From positions 1 through 12,934 of the forward strand of contig JAPUHH010000192.1 in NCBI GenBank assembly GCA_027297825.1: 12,934 nt of DNA, written 5' to 3'. How positions within the stretch are numbered: position 1 is the stretch's first letter; each line of letters begins with the position of its first letter. Shown here one piece after another: positions 1-6,356 of this stretch. The notes under the pieces are model-generated. The model had not been told where the DNA came from and made no database searches. It saw only the letters and a program-made list of their open reading frames with translations. The position numbers and the translations under genes are program-made. This stretch comes from Gammaproteobacteria bacterium (lineage in GTDB: Bacteria; Pseudomonadota; Gammaproteobacteria; UBA4575).

Positions 1-962
1 TACGCCAGTTCAGCACCGGGTTTTGCATTTTCCCGGCCAGCTACAAGATGACTTTCAATCATAACGCCAAAGATACGCATATCCCCTGCGCTCATTTGAG
101 CAGCAATAGATTGACCGACATCCATTTGTTTCTCATGCTGCTTGAAACTATTCGCATGACTACAATCCACCATAATACGCGGTGCTAATCCTGACTTTTC
201 GAGTAACGCAGCCGCCGCATCAATGCTTTCGGGACTGTAATTTGGCTCCGTATTTCCGCCACGCAAAATAATGTGGCAATCTTTATTTCCGACAGTAGAA
301 AAGATTGCAGATTTACCTGTTTTCGTTACAGACAAAAAGTGATGAGGATTCATTGCAGAGCCAATTGCATCCACGGCGACTTGTAAATTACCATCGGTTG
401 CATTTTTAAACCCAACTGGACACGAAAGTCCCGAAGCAAGCTCTCTGTGCACCTGGCTTTCTGTTGTACGCGCACCAATAGCGCCCCAGCCGACTAAATC
501 GGCAACGTATTGAGGACTTATTAAGTCTAAGTATTCGGTGCCTGCCGGCATCCCCATTTCATTTAAGTCCAACAACAAACTACGTGCAATGTGTAAGCCT
601 TTGTTAATTTGGAAGCTGCCATTAAGGTCGGGGTCATTGATCAAACCTTTCCAACCAACCGTGGTACGCGGCTTCTCAAAATAAACACGCATAACAATCA
701 TCAATTCATCCGCTAACTCATCACGAATTGCCTGCAACCGTTTTGCATACTCACGCGCTGCAATGGGATCATGAATGGAGCATGGGCCCACAATGGCCAA
801 CAATCGCTCATCTTCGCCATGTAGAATTTTATGTATTGCGTCACGTGCCTCAAACACACACTGCGCAGATCTTTCGGTAAGTGGGAGCTCATTATGCAAT
901 GTAGATGGCGCAATCACCTCTGTAATTTTTTTAATTCTGAGATCGTCAGTTTTGTGTTGCAT
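1..962 (-). CDS. aroG: 3-deoxy-7-phosphoheptulonate (DAHP) synthase, class I AroG/AroF/AroH type, 3' end cut by window
   Basis: The enzyme condenses phosphoenolpyruvate with erythrose 4-phosphate, the first step of the shikimate pathway to aromatic amino acids, in the cytosol. The window holds 320 codons; compared with the roughly 350-residue family, about 30 C-terminal residues lie beyond the left edge. Visible family landmarks are VGPCSIHDP with the metal-binding Cys61, GAIGARTTESQVHRELASG (PEP-binding region), VGFKNATDGN, the metal-binding His about 269 in DCSHANS and Glu about 303 in MIESHLV. The fourth metal ligand (Asp in the SITDACIGW-like motif) is outside the window. The ATG at 962 is preceded by AAGGA about 11 bases upstream. 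It follows hisG by 23 bases on the same strand. The sequence resembles the Phe- and Trp-sensitive isozymes more than the Tyr-sensitive one, but the feedback specificity cannot be assigned, so the symbol is a family-level choice. Confidence 0.93.
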   Translation of the reverse strand, partial: MQHKTDDLRIKKITEVIAPSTLHNELPLTERSAQCVFEARDAIHKILHGEDERLLAIVGPCSIHDPIAAREYAKRLQAIRDELADELMIVMRVYFEKPRTTVGWKGLINDPDLNGSFQINKGLHIARSLLLDLNEMGMPAGTEYLDLISPQYVADLVGWGAIGARTTESQVHRELASGLSCPVGFKNATDGNLQVAVDAIGSAMNPHHFLSVTKTGKSAIFSTVGNKDCHIILRGGNTEPNYSPESIDAAAALLEKSGLAPRIMVDCSHANSFKQHEKQMDVGQSIAAQMSAGDMRIFGVMIESHLVAGRENAKPGAELA

Positions 963-985
963 GCTCGTCTACGTCCTTGATAATT

Positions 986-1636
986 CTATGGATTTTTTGC
1001 AGTTAGCCTAAATTTTTCGATGAGAGGTTTAAGTGTAGCAGATTTTATCTTCATTGCTGCCTTGTTGACGATGAGACGCGAGCTAATATCCGCAACGTGT
1101 TCGATGGGTACTAAGCCGTTCGCCTTAAGCGTATCTCCACTAGCCACCAAGTCGACAATACAGTCCGCAAGACCCATCATCGGCGCTAATTCCATCGATC
1201 CATAAAGTTTAATCAATTCCACTTGCTGGCCTTTTGCAGCAAAATGTCGGCGCGTTGTGTGCAAATATTTTGTTGCCACGCGCATGCGACGATTTTCAGG
1301 CATTTTCCCCTCAACTCCGGCCACCATAAGACGACACTTGGCAATACCGAGATCTACGGGTTCATAAATTCCATCGCCGGTAAATTCCATTAGTGTATCT
1401 TTCCCAACAACCCCTAATTCGGCAGCGCCATATTGCACAAAAGTCGGCACATCGGTTGCACGTATGACTAATAAACGCACATCCTCTCGATTAGTTGGCA
1501 GCACCAACTTGCGTCCATCTAAATCCTCATTGGCAACGCGAACGCCCATCTCAGCAAGCAAAGATAAACATTCATCGAGAATGCGGCCCTTTGATACGGC
1601 TATCGTTGTGACATTTATATTGGAATTAGTATTCAT
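986..1636 (-). CDS. hisG: ATP phosphoribosyltransferase, short form (HisG-S)
   Basis: HisG joins ATP and PRPP to make N1-(5-phosphoribosyl)-ATP, the first committed step of histidine synthesis. The 216-residue protein starts MNTNSN and reads TIAVSKGRILDE, then GAAELGVVGKDTLME in the middle. The family signature E-x5-G-x-A-x2-I-x-D-L-x2-S-G-x-T-L is matched fully by the stretch from ELAPMMG to SGDTL. The length and the lack of a C-terminal regulatory domain make it the short form, which in known cases works only with HisZ; hisZ is not in the window. I chose the ATG at 1636, 22 bases past the murA stop. The frame is open further upstream to a TTG at 1690, but that would overlap murA. No clear Shine-Dalgarno precedes 1636. 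The stop is TAG. The next gene downstream is the DAHP synthase, not hisD. Confidence 0.93.
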   Translation of the reverse strand: MNTNSNINVTTIAVSKGRILDECLSLLAEMGVRVANEDLDGRKLVLPTNREDVRLLVIRATDVPTFVQYGAAELGVVGKDTLMEFTGDGIYEPVDLGIAKCRLMVAGVEGKMPENRRMRVATKYLHTTRRHFAAKGQQVELIKLYGSMELAPMMGLADCIVDLVASGDTLKANGLVPIEHVADISSRLIVNKAAMKIKSATLKPLIEKFRLTAKNP

Positions 1637-1658
1637 ACCCGAACTAAAGCAATTCGTG

Positions 1659-2918
1659 TTAGTGAGGGACGCGCCGAATATTGGCACCAAGCTGTGCTAA
1701 TTTTTCTTCGATGCATTCATAGCCACGATCAATGTGATAAATGCGATCGACAATAGTTTGCCCTTCGGCAGCCAATCCTGCCAATATCAAACTCGCGGAA
1801 GCACGTAAATCAGTCGCCATAACTGGCGCGGCTACTAATCTATCTACACCGGTTACTATTGCTGTATTGCCTTCAACTTTTATATTAGCGCCCATGCGTT
1901 GCATTTCTTGCACGTGCATAAATCGGTTTTCAAACACTGATTCTGTAATGGCGCCGGAACCTTCTGCAATGCAATTCAAAGCTGTAAACTGTGCTTGCAT
2001 ATCCGTTGGAAAAGCGGGATACGGTGCAGTACGGAGATTTACGCTTTTAGGGCGACGACCACACATATCAATCTCGACCCAATCCTTACCACAATTTATA
2101 TCAGCTCCGGATTCTTCTAATTTTAGCAGCACAGCTTCCAAAAACTGTGGTTGCGTATTTTTTAACTTCACATGGCCACCAGTAATTGCAGCCGCTACTA
2201 AAAAAGTACCAGTCTCAATACGATCGGCTAATACTTTGTATTTACATCCTGTTAATTTCTCAACCCCGTGAATAGTGATCTTATCTGTACCTGCACCCTC
2301 TATATCAGCACCCATTGCAACTAAGCAATTCGCCAAATCGATCACTTCAGGCTCGCGTGCCGCATTTTCAATAACCGTAGTGCCGGCCGCAAGTGTTGCT
2401 GCCATCATCAAATTCTCGGTGCCCGTAACCGTCACCATATCCAAGACTAAATGAGCACCTTTTAAGCGCTTTGATTTAGCGTGGATATAACCACCCTTTA
2501 CTTCAATAGTAGCCCCCATAGCTTCTAGACCACGCAGATGTATATTTACTGGCCGCGAACCAATCGCACAGCCACCCGGCAACGACACTTCCGCTTGCCC
2601 AAAACGTGCCAACAAAGGGCCCAACACCAAAATAGATGCACGCATGGTTTTGACCACTTCATAAGGGGCAAACAACTCGTTGATGGTACTGCAATCGACT
2701 TCAATATTGATGCGCTCATCTACGGTCAATGAAACACCCATACGACCTAATAATTCCATCGTAGTGGTTACGTCTTGTAGATGTGGCACATTCGCTATAC
2801 ACATTGGAGCATCCGCTAACAAGGCCGCTGCTAAAATAGGCAACACAGCGTTTTTTGCGCCAGAGATGCGCACCTCTCCTTGTAGCGTACAACCACCATC
2901 AATTAGTAATTTTTCCAT
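1659..2918 (-). CDS. murA: UDP-N-acetylglucosamine 1-carboxyvinyltransferase (MurA)
   Basis: MurA transfers the enolpyruvyl group of PEP to UDP-GlcNAc, the first committed step of peptidoglycan synthesis, in the cytosol. The 419-residue length is normal for the family. Lys22 sits in ISGAKNAVLPILAAALLA. The catalytic Cys117 (Cys115 in E. coli numbering) is in LPGGCAIGSRPVNIHLRG, so the protein has the fosfomycin-sensitive Cys rather than the Asp found in naturally resistant forms. YPAFPTDMQAQF carries the general-base Asp, and HIDRGYECIEEKL near the C-terminus carries the conserved Arg. The ATG at 2918 gives the usual MEKLLIDGG-like start but has no visible Shine-Dalgarno. It follows mlaB after a 111-base gap where ibaG usually lies in related genomes, and it precedes hisG, a common proteobacterial order. 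Confidence 0.97.
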   Translation of the reverse strand: MEKLLIDGGCTLQGEVRISGAKNAVLPILAAALLADAPMCIANVPHLQDVTTTMELLGRMGVSLTVDERINIEVDCSTINELFAPYEVVKTMRASILVLGPLLARFGQAEVSLPGGCAIGSRPVNIHLRGLEAMGATIEVKGGYIHAKSKRLKGAHLVLDMVTVTGTENLMMAATLAAGTTVIENAAREPEVIDLANCLVAMGADIEGAGTDKITIHGVEKLTGCKYKVLADRIETGTFLVAAAITGGHVKLKNTQPQFLEAVLLKLEESGADINCGKDWVEIDMCGRRPKSVNLRTAPYPAFPTDMQAQFTALNCIAEGSGAITESVFENRFMHVQEMQRMGANIKVEGNTAIVTGVDRLVAAPVMATDLRASASLILAGLAAEGQTIVDRIYHIDRGYECIEEKLAQLGANIRRVPH

Positions 2919-3029
2919 ATTGAGGAAGTGCTATGAGTTAGGGTTAAGTGAAATTTATCGAAAAGAACAAAATTTTAACGAACCCGCCGTCTACTTACTA
3001 CCTATAAAAGTGTTGCCCGCTAGGTTAGC
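2919..3029 (-). other. mlaB-murA intergenic gap without ibaG
   Basis: These 111 bases separate the mlaB stop from the murA start. A BolA-family gene (ibaG, about 80-85 codons) is commonly found here in gammaproteobacteria, but the gap is too short for it. Reading the minus strand in the murA direction I see stops in the frame examined and no recognisable BolA remnant. A weak sigma-70-like pair (TTCGTT, 17 bases, GATAAA) can be placed in the AT-rich part, but the -35 box matches consensus poorly and I do not claim a promoter. Confidence 0.5.
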
Positions 3030-3344
3030 TTAGGCAAGCTTGAGCAAATCTTGAAGTTTATTGGTGACAATTAATTTTCGCGCTGTATCTGAGGCATTGC
3101 TAAATGTGAGTTCTTTTTTGTTACAATACGCCCAACGCGTCCATGCAATTAGAAGCGCTAAACCACCACTATCCATCTCGCGCGCGGAACCGATATCAAT
3201 ATCTAAACGATCTTCTTCTAGACTCAGTAAAACTTTCCTAGCCTGCTCCCAAACTGATGCAGCGCTAGAAAATGTAATATCGCCCGTGACTTTAAATTTG
3301 CCATGGTCAATACACTGGAATTCACTCTTGTTTGGCAGGCTCAC
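3030..3344 (-). CDS. mlaB: MlaB, STAS-domain subunit of the Mla lipid transporter
   Basis: This is a 104-residue cytoplasmic STAS-domain protein, the small partner that binds the MlaF ATPase in the MlaFEDB inner-membrane complex. The sequence shows the STAS pattern: an early strand (GKFKVTGDITFSSAASVW), then DIDIGSAREMDSGGLALLIA, where DSGG marks the conserved loop before helix 2. The start is GTG at 3342-3344 and overlaps the mlaC stop as GTGA, so translation is probably coupled to mlaC. A length near 100 residues is normal. Identity rests mainly on position between mlaC and murA plus the STAS motif, because STAS domains are divergent. Confidence 0.88.
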   Translation of the reverse strand: MSLPNKSEFQCIDHGKFKVTGDITFSSAASVWEQARKVLLSLEEDRLDIDIGSAREMDSGGLALLIAWTRWAYCNKKELTFSNASDTARKLIVTNKLQDLLKLA

Positions 3345-3997
3345 TCTGTTTGCATTTCATCCGTAGCACCAGTTTTATTGGTATTCGCCAGGCGCTCGAT
3401 AAGCGCATCTAATGAGGTTTCTTTAATCTCTTGACTAAAACTTGTGCGGAAATTTTTCACCAAACTTAATCCATCTACTGACAGATCAAATACTTTCCAC
3501 TCATCTTGTTTGTTATTGCGAAAAATATAAGCGATTTGTAGTGGAGCTTTGCCAGAACCTATGTAGAGCTCTGTTTTCACGGTGTGGTATTTACTTTCCT
3601 TACTATTTCGATCTGGCAACACTTTAACTTCTGCATGCCCATAATCTACCAATGACTTTGCATAGGTGCGAACTAACATATCTTTAAACTCAGAAACAAA
3701 ACTTGAGCGCTGCTCTTCACTAGCCCGCTTCCAGTGTTTTCCCAGTATCAATTTGCCCATTGAATTTAAATCAACAATAGGAATTATTGTTTCATTAATT
3801 AAATTATTGATCAGCGTTGGATCTTCTTTTAAACGAGCATGTTCTTTGTTTAGCGCAGCAAGCACTACAGTAGTCGTCTCTTCTACAATTTGCTCTGGAG
3901 CGCGCTGGTCAATGGCAGAGGCCGAATGGACAAGAAAAACCATTAGCATTAGAGCTAAGAAGGCCACAGCACTAGATAAGCGCAGAAATTTTGTCAC
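3341..3997 (-). CDS. mlaC: MlaC, periplasmic phospholipid-binding carrier
   Basis: MlaC shuttles phospholipid between the outer-membrane MlaA complex and the inner-membrane MlaFEDB complex. I start it at the GTG at 3995-3997 because GGGAG lies 8 bases upstream. This gives 218 residues beginning VTKFLRL and an orthodox signal peptide: a basic start, a hydrophobic core (AVAFLALMLMVFLV) and a probable cleavage after HSASA. An in-frame ATG at 4036 would add 13 residues ahead of the signal peptide and has no such ribosome site. The mature part shows the Tol-Tol-Ttg2/MlaC pattern: LILGKHWKRASEEQR, FKDMLVRTYAKSLVDYG, then a C-terminal DEWKVFDLSVDGLSLVKNFR with the typical VDGxSL and YR/FR motif. The C-terminus overlaps mlaB. 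Confidence 0.94.
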   Translation of the reverse strand: MTKFLRLSSAVAFLALMLMVFLVHSASAIDQRAPEQIVEETTTVVLAALNKEHARLKEDPTLINNLINETIIPIVDLNSMGKLILGKHWKRASEEQRSSFVSEFKDMLVRTYAKSLVDYGHAEVKVLPDRNSKESKYHTVKTELYIGSGKAPLQIAYIFRNNKQDEWKVFDLSVDGLSLVKNFRTSFSQEIKETSLDALIERLANTNKTGATDEMQTE

Positions 3998-4010
3998 AAT
4001 TAATATCTCC
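3983..4010 (-). promoter_or_regulatory. Shine-Dalgarno and GTG start deciding the mlaC N-terminus
   Basis: On the minus strand GGGAGATATTAATTGTG places a strong GGGAG ribosome-binding site 8 bases before GTG (3997-3995). This is the best-formed ribosome site on this strand. It supports a GTG start, which in turn gives a signal peptide of normal length. Confidence 0.75.
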
Positions 4011-4097
4011 CAGTATTTGCATTTACAGCTAAGCATTAAAATTCATAAAGCTACTGATTAATTACGTCATTTTGTAACTAATCTTGGCGCTCAATGA

Positions 4098-4556
4098 TCA
4101 CCCAGATGTCAGTTTGACAACAATTTTGCCAATAATCTCCTCTAAAACGAGCGCAGATTGGGTAAACTCTATGGTATCTCCAGTTTTCAAAACGTCATCC
4201 TCTGCGCCCGGCTCTAAGGCAACATATTGCTCACCTAGTAATCCTGCCGTATAGATGCTAGCCGTGGTGTCAATTGGAAAGTAATCATGCATAACTCCGA
4301 TGCGCATGGAGACCTGTGCCTCGTAGCGATCAGAATTATACACAATCCCTGTGACCTGCCCAACACGCACTCCAGCTACCGTCACCGGGGAACGTACTTT
4401 TAAACCGCCTACATTTTCGAAATAGGCTGATATCTCATAACTGTCACTCCTCGTCAAGCCACTGAGGTTACTCACCTTCATCGCCAGCATGAAAAGGGCT
4501 AATATTCCAAGCACGACAAATAGCCCCACCATTATTTCGATAAAACGCGTTGTCAT
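4098..4556 (-). CDS. mlaD: MlaD, MCE-domain subunit of the Mla lipid transporter
   Basis: MlaD is the membrane-anchored MCE protein that forms the hexameric ring above MlaE and passes lipid between MlaE and MlaC. The 152 residues begin with a single N-terminal membrane segment (about residues 8-26, IMVGLFVVLGILALFMLAM). One MCE domain follows (about 39-117), with FENVGGLKVRSPVTVAGVRV and the diagnostic LLGEQYVALEPG. The C-terminal tail (FTQSALVLEEIIGKIV) fits the helix that lines the pore. It is shorter than the roughly 180-residue E. coli protein, mainly at the C-terminus. It lies 44 bases after mlaE and 100 bases before mlaC on the same strand. Confidence 0.95.
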   Translation of the reverse strand: MTTRFIEIMVGLFVVLGILALFMLAMKVSNLSGLTRSDSYEISAYFENVGGLKVRSPVTVAGVRVGQVTGIVYNSDRYEAQVSMRIGVMHDYFPIDTTASIYTAGLLGEQYVALEPGAEDDVLKTGDTIEFTQSALVLEEIIGKIVVKLTSG

Positions 4557-4600
4557 ATTCTTGTCATTCCTAATTTTATATTCACGCTAGCTTTTTATTA

Positions 4601-5380
4601 CTACACAAACATTAATGCAGTAAGTATAAAGTCTAGTCCAAGTACCGCAAATGCTGAGTTTACTACGGTTTGCGTCGTTGCCAAGCTGATGCCTTCTGCC
4701 GTGGGCGTCGCCTCGTAGCCTTTGTATAACGCAATCCAGACACACACAACCGCAAATACCACGCCTTTAATCATGCCATTTGCAACATCATCGACGAGAT
4801 CCACATTCGCCTGCATTTGAGACCAAAACGAACCTTCATCCACTCCTAGTAGACCTACTCCAGCAAATCTTCCCCCTAGGATCCCTACCGCAGTAAATAT
4901 GATCGTCAGCAATGGCATAGAAATAATACCACCAATAAATCGCGGTGCTATGACACGTTTAATCGGGTCCACTGCCATCATTTCCATACTTGAAAGTTGC
5001 TCCGTGGTCTTCATCAAACCAATTTCTGCTGCCAGTGCAGAGCCGGCACGACCGGCAAATAGTAGCGCAGTAACCACCGGCCCAAGTTCACGCACCAAGG
5101 TTATCGCCACCACTACCCCAAGAGATTCCTCCGCACCAAAATCTACCAACGTTACGTAGCCCTGCAGGCCTAACACCATGCCCACAAAAAAACCAGATAC
5201 TATAATTAGAGTAAGAGACAACACCCCAATAGAGTAAATTTCTTTGATGATTAACCGCGGTCGTGTGAATGTGCTCGGAACTGCCGCAAGCACTCGGACA
5301 AAAAAGATCGAGGCGCGACCCATCCTCTCAAATAAGCTTAATGTCCAGTGACCAAGATTTTGTATAGTTGCCGTTACCAT
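4601..5380 (-). CDS. mlaE: MlaE, permease subunit of the Mla lipid transporter
   Basis: This is the integral inner-membrane permease of the Mla ABC system, 259 residues, the usual length. It has several hydrophobic segments, including LSLTLIIVSGFFVGMVLGLQ and LVRELGPVVTALLFAGRAGSA, which is the most conserved stretch of the MlaE/YrbE family. The C-terminal end PTAEGISLATTQTVV followed by VLGLDFILTALMFV is also typical. The ATG at 5380 overlaps the mlaF stop by one base (TAATG), with an AGG-containing ribosome site inside the end of mlaF, so the two are probably translationally coupled. The stop is TAG. Confidence 0.96.
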   Translation of the reverse strand: MVTATIQNLGHWTLSLFERMGRASIFFVRVLAAVPSTFTRPRLIIKEIYSIGVLSLTLIIVSGFFVGMVLGLQGYVTLVDFGAEESLGVVVAITLVRELGPVVTALLFAGRAGSALAAEIGLMKTTEQLSSMEMMAVDPIKRVIAPRFIGGIISMPLLTIIFTAVGILGGRFAGVGLLGVDEGSFWSQMQANVDLVDDVANGMIKGVVFAVVCVWIALYKGYEATPTAEGISLATTQTVVNSAFAVLGLDFILTALMFV

Positions 5381-6180
5381 TATCGACCTGCTAACAAATC
5401 ATCACGATAATTTTCTGCCGGATAATGAAACGGAACCGGGCCATCAGGAAGACCTTGTAAAAACTGTTGTAACCACGGTGAAGAACTACTACCCAAATTT
5501 TCAGGTGTACCGGATTCCACCACTTGCCCATCAGAAATAACATAAATGTAATCCGCAATCGACATGGTTTCATTCACATCATGAGAAACGATCACGCTCG
5601 CAATCCCTAGTGTTTCATTTAATTCCTTAATTAACGTAACAATTGTGCCCTTGGTGATAGGGTCTAAGCCCGTGAACGGCTCGTCATACATTATCATGGA
5701 AGGATCTAAGACTATGGCCCGAGCCAATGCAACTCTACGCGCCATGCCTCCCGACAATTCACTAGGCATGAGTCTGCGCGCGCCTCTTAAACCTACTGCC
5801 TCTAATTTGATCAACACTAAATCTCGAATTATTTGTTCGGGCAGACGTGTATGCTCCCGCAACGGGAAAGCCACATTTTCGAATACATTAATGTCGGTTA
5901 ATAGCGCGCCACTTTGAAATAACATCCCCATACGTTTGCGCAAATCATATAGCTCGTTTTGAGAAACATGATGAATATCCTTACCGTAGACTTGAACATT
6001 GCCTTTATCAGGGCGCAATTGCCCGCCAATGATCTTCAACAAAGTAGTTTTACCGGTGCCGCTCGGCCCCATAAACGCTGTTACTTGACCAGCATGAATG
6101 TCTAAACTAATGCCATTGAATATCTTGTGAGTGCCGCGTGCGAAATGTAACTCGCGAATCTGTATGATCGATTCCATCAT
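5380..6180 (-). CDS. mlaF: MlaF, ATPase subunit of the Mla lipid transporter
   Basis: This cytoplasmic ABC ATPase drives phospholipid movement by the MlaFEDB complex. All nucleotide-binding motifs are intact in 266 residues: Walker A GPSGTGKTT (38-46), Q-loop Gln89 in MLFQSGALL, signature LSGGM (142-146), Walker B MIMYDEP (162-168) and the switch His200 in VIVSHDV. FQSGALLTDINVFENVAFP is characteristic of MlaF/Ttg2A rather than of generic importers. The first gene of the minus-strand unit, it starts with tandem ATG codons at 6180 and 6177, preceded by a GGAAAAG ribosome site. The C-terminal tail DGPVPFHYPA matches the family's extension, which in E. coli contacts the neighbouring MlaF. Confidence 0.97.
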   Translation of the reverse strand: MMESIIQIRELHFARGTHKIFNGISLDIHAGQVTAFMGPSGTGKTTLLKIIGGQLRPDKGNVQVYGKDIHHVSQNELYDLRKRMGMLFQSGALLTDINVFENVAFPLREHTRLPEQIIRDLVLIKLEAVGLRGARRLMPSELSGGMARRVALARAIVLDPSMIMYDEPFTGLDPITKGTIVTLIKELNETLGIASVIVSHDVNETMSIADYIYVISDGQVVESGTPENLGSSSSPWLQQFLQGLPDGPVPFHYPAENYRDDLLAGR

Positions 6181-6196
6181 TATTTTTCTTTTCCGT

Positions 6197-6215
6197 GCTA
6201 GGCTTCAAGCCGAGC
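6197..6215. repeat. Imperfect 19-base palindrome between mlaF and its candidate -10
   Basis: The sequence GCTAGGCTTCAAGCCGAGC pairs with itself as GCT/AGC and GGCTT/AAGCC around a single central C, with one mismatched pair. It sits just downstream of the candidate mla -10 box, where a repressor site or a 5' leader hairpin would be placed. No known regulator motif is recognised. Confidence 0.45.
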
Positions 6216-6216
6216 T

Positions 6217-6245
6217 ATAACACCATATTCGCCTAATTGAAGCAA
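6217..6245 (-). promoter_or_regulatory. Candidate sigma-70 promoter for the mla operon
   Basis: On the minus strand a TTGCTT (6245-6240) and a TGTTAT (6222-6217) are separated by 17 bases, about 37 bases before the mlaF start. The match to consensus is only 3 of 6 and 4 of 6, so this is a positional candidate. It is the best pair I found in the divergent region pointing toward mlaF. Confidence 0.3.
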
Positions 6246-6270
6246 CGCATCATACTCGCTTGCAGAATTC

Positions 6271-6300
6271 TTGGCGATGCATGCTGTAATCTGCTACAAC
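6271..6300 (+). promoter_or_regulatory. Candidate extended -10 promoter for yrbG
   Basis: TTGGCG (6271-6276) is followed after 18 bases by TACAAC (6295-6300), preceded by TGC, which is an extended -10 arrangement. Each hexamer matches sigma-70 consensus at 4 of 6 positions. Transcription would begin near 6307, leaving a leader of about 50 bases before the yrbG ATG at 6357. Confidence 0.35.
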
Positions 6301-6301
6301 G

Positions 6302-6313
6302 TCGCCAAGGCGA
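6302..6313. repeat. TCGCC-AA-GGCGA palindrome at the predicted yrbG transcription start
   Basis: TCGCC (6302-6306) and GGCGA (6309-6313) form a perfect 5-base inverted repeat around AA. The left half TCGCCAA also pairs perfectly with TTGGCGA at 6271-6277, which overlaps the candidate -35 box. The related half-sites thus flank the candidate promoter, an operator-like layout. The short arms could also be chance. Confidence 0.4.
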
Positions 6314-6321
6314 TCATCCCA

Positions 6322-6351
6322 TGAATTAACCAGGGTATTTTGTGAATTAAC
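6322..6351. repeat. Direct repeat TGAATTAAC x2, 21 bases apart
   Basis: TGAATTAAC occurs at 6322-6330 and again at 6343-6351. The start-to-start distance is 21 bases, about two helical turns, and the second copy ends 5 bases before the yrbG ATG. This spacing suits a dimeric protein binding one face of DNA, but two 9-base AT-rich copies may also be chance. Confidence 0.4.
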
Positions 6352-6356
6352 TGCTT

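Noticed and set aside
1637..1690. Longer hisG starting at TTG 1690
   Set aside because: It would overlap the end of murA, uses a rare start, and adds residues unlike the HisG N-terminus.
1741..2271. Plus-strand 176-codon open frame antisense to murA
   Set aside because: murA on the opposite strand is conserved along its full length. The antisense translation has no recognisable domain and no ribosome site.
3998..4036. Longer mlaC starting at ATG 4036
   Set aside because: It would place 13 extra residues before a complete signal peptide. The GTG at 3997 has a strong ribosome site at the correct distance.
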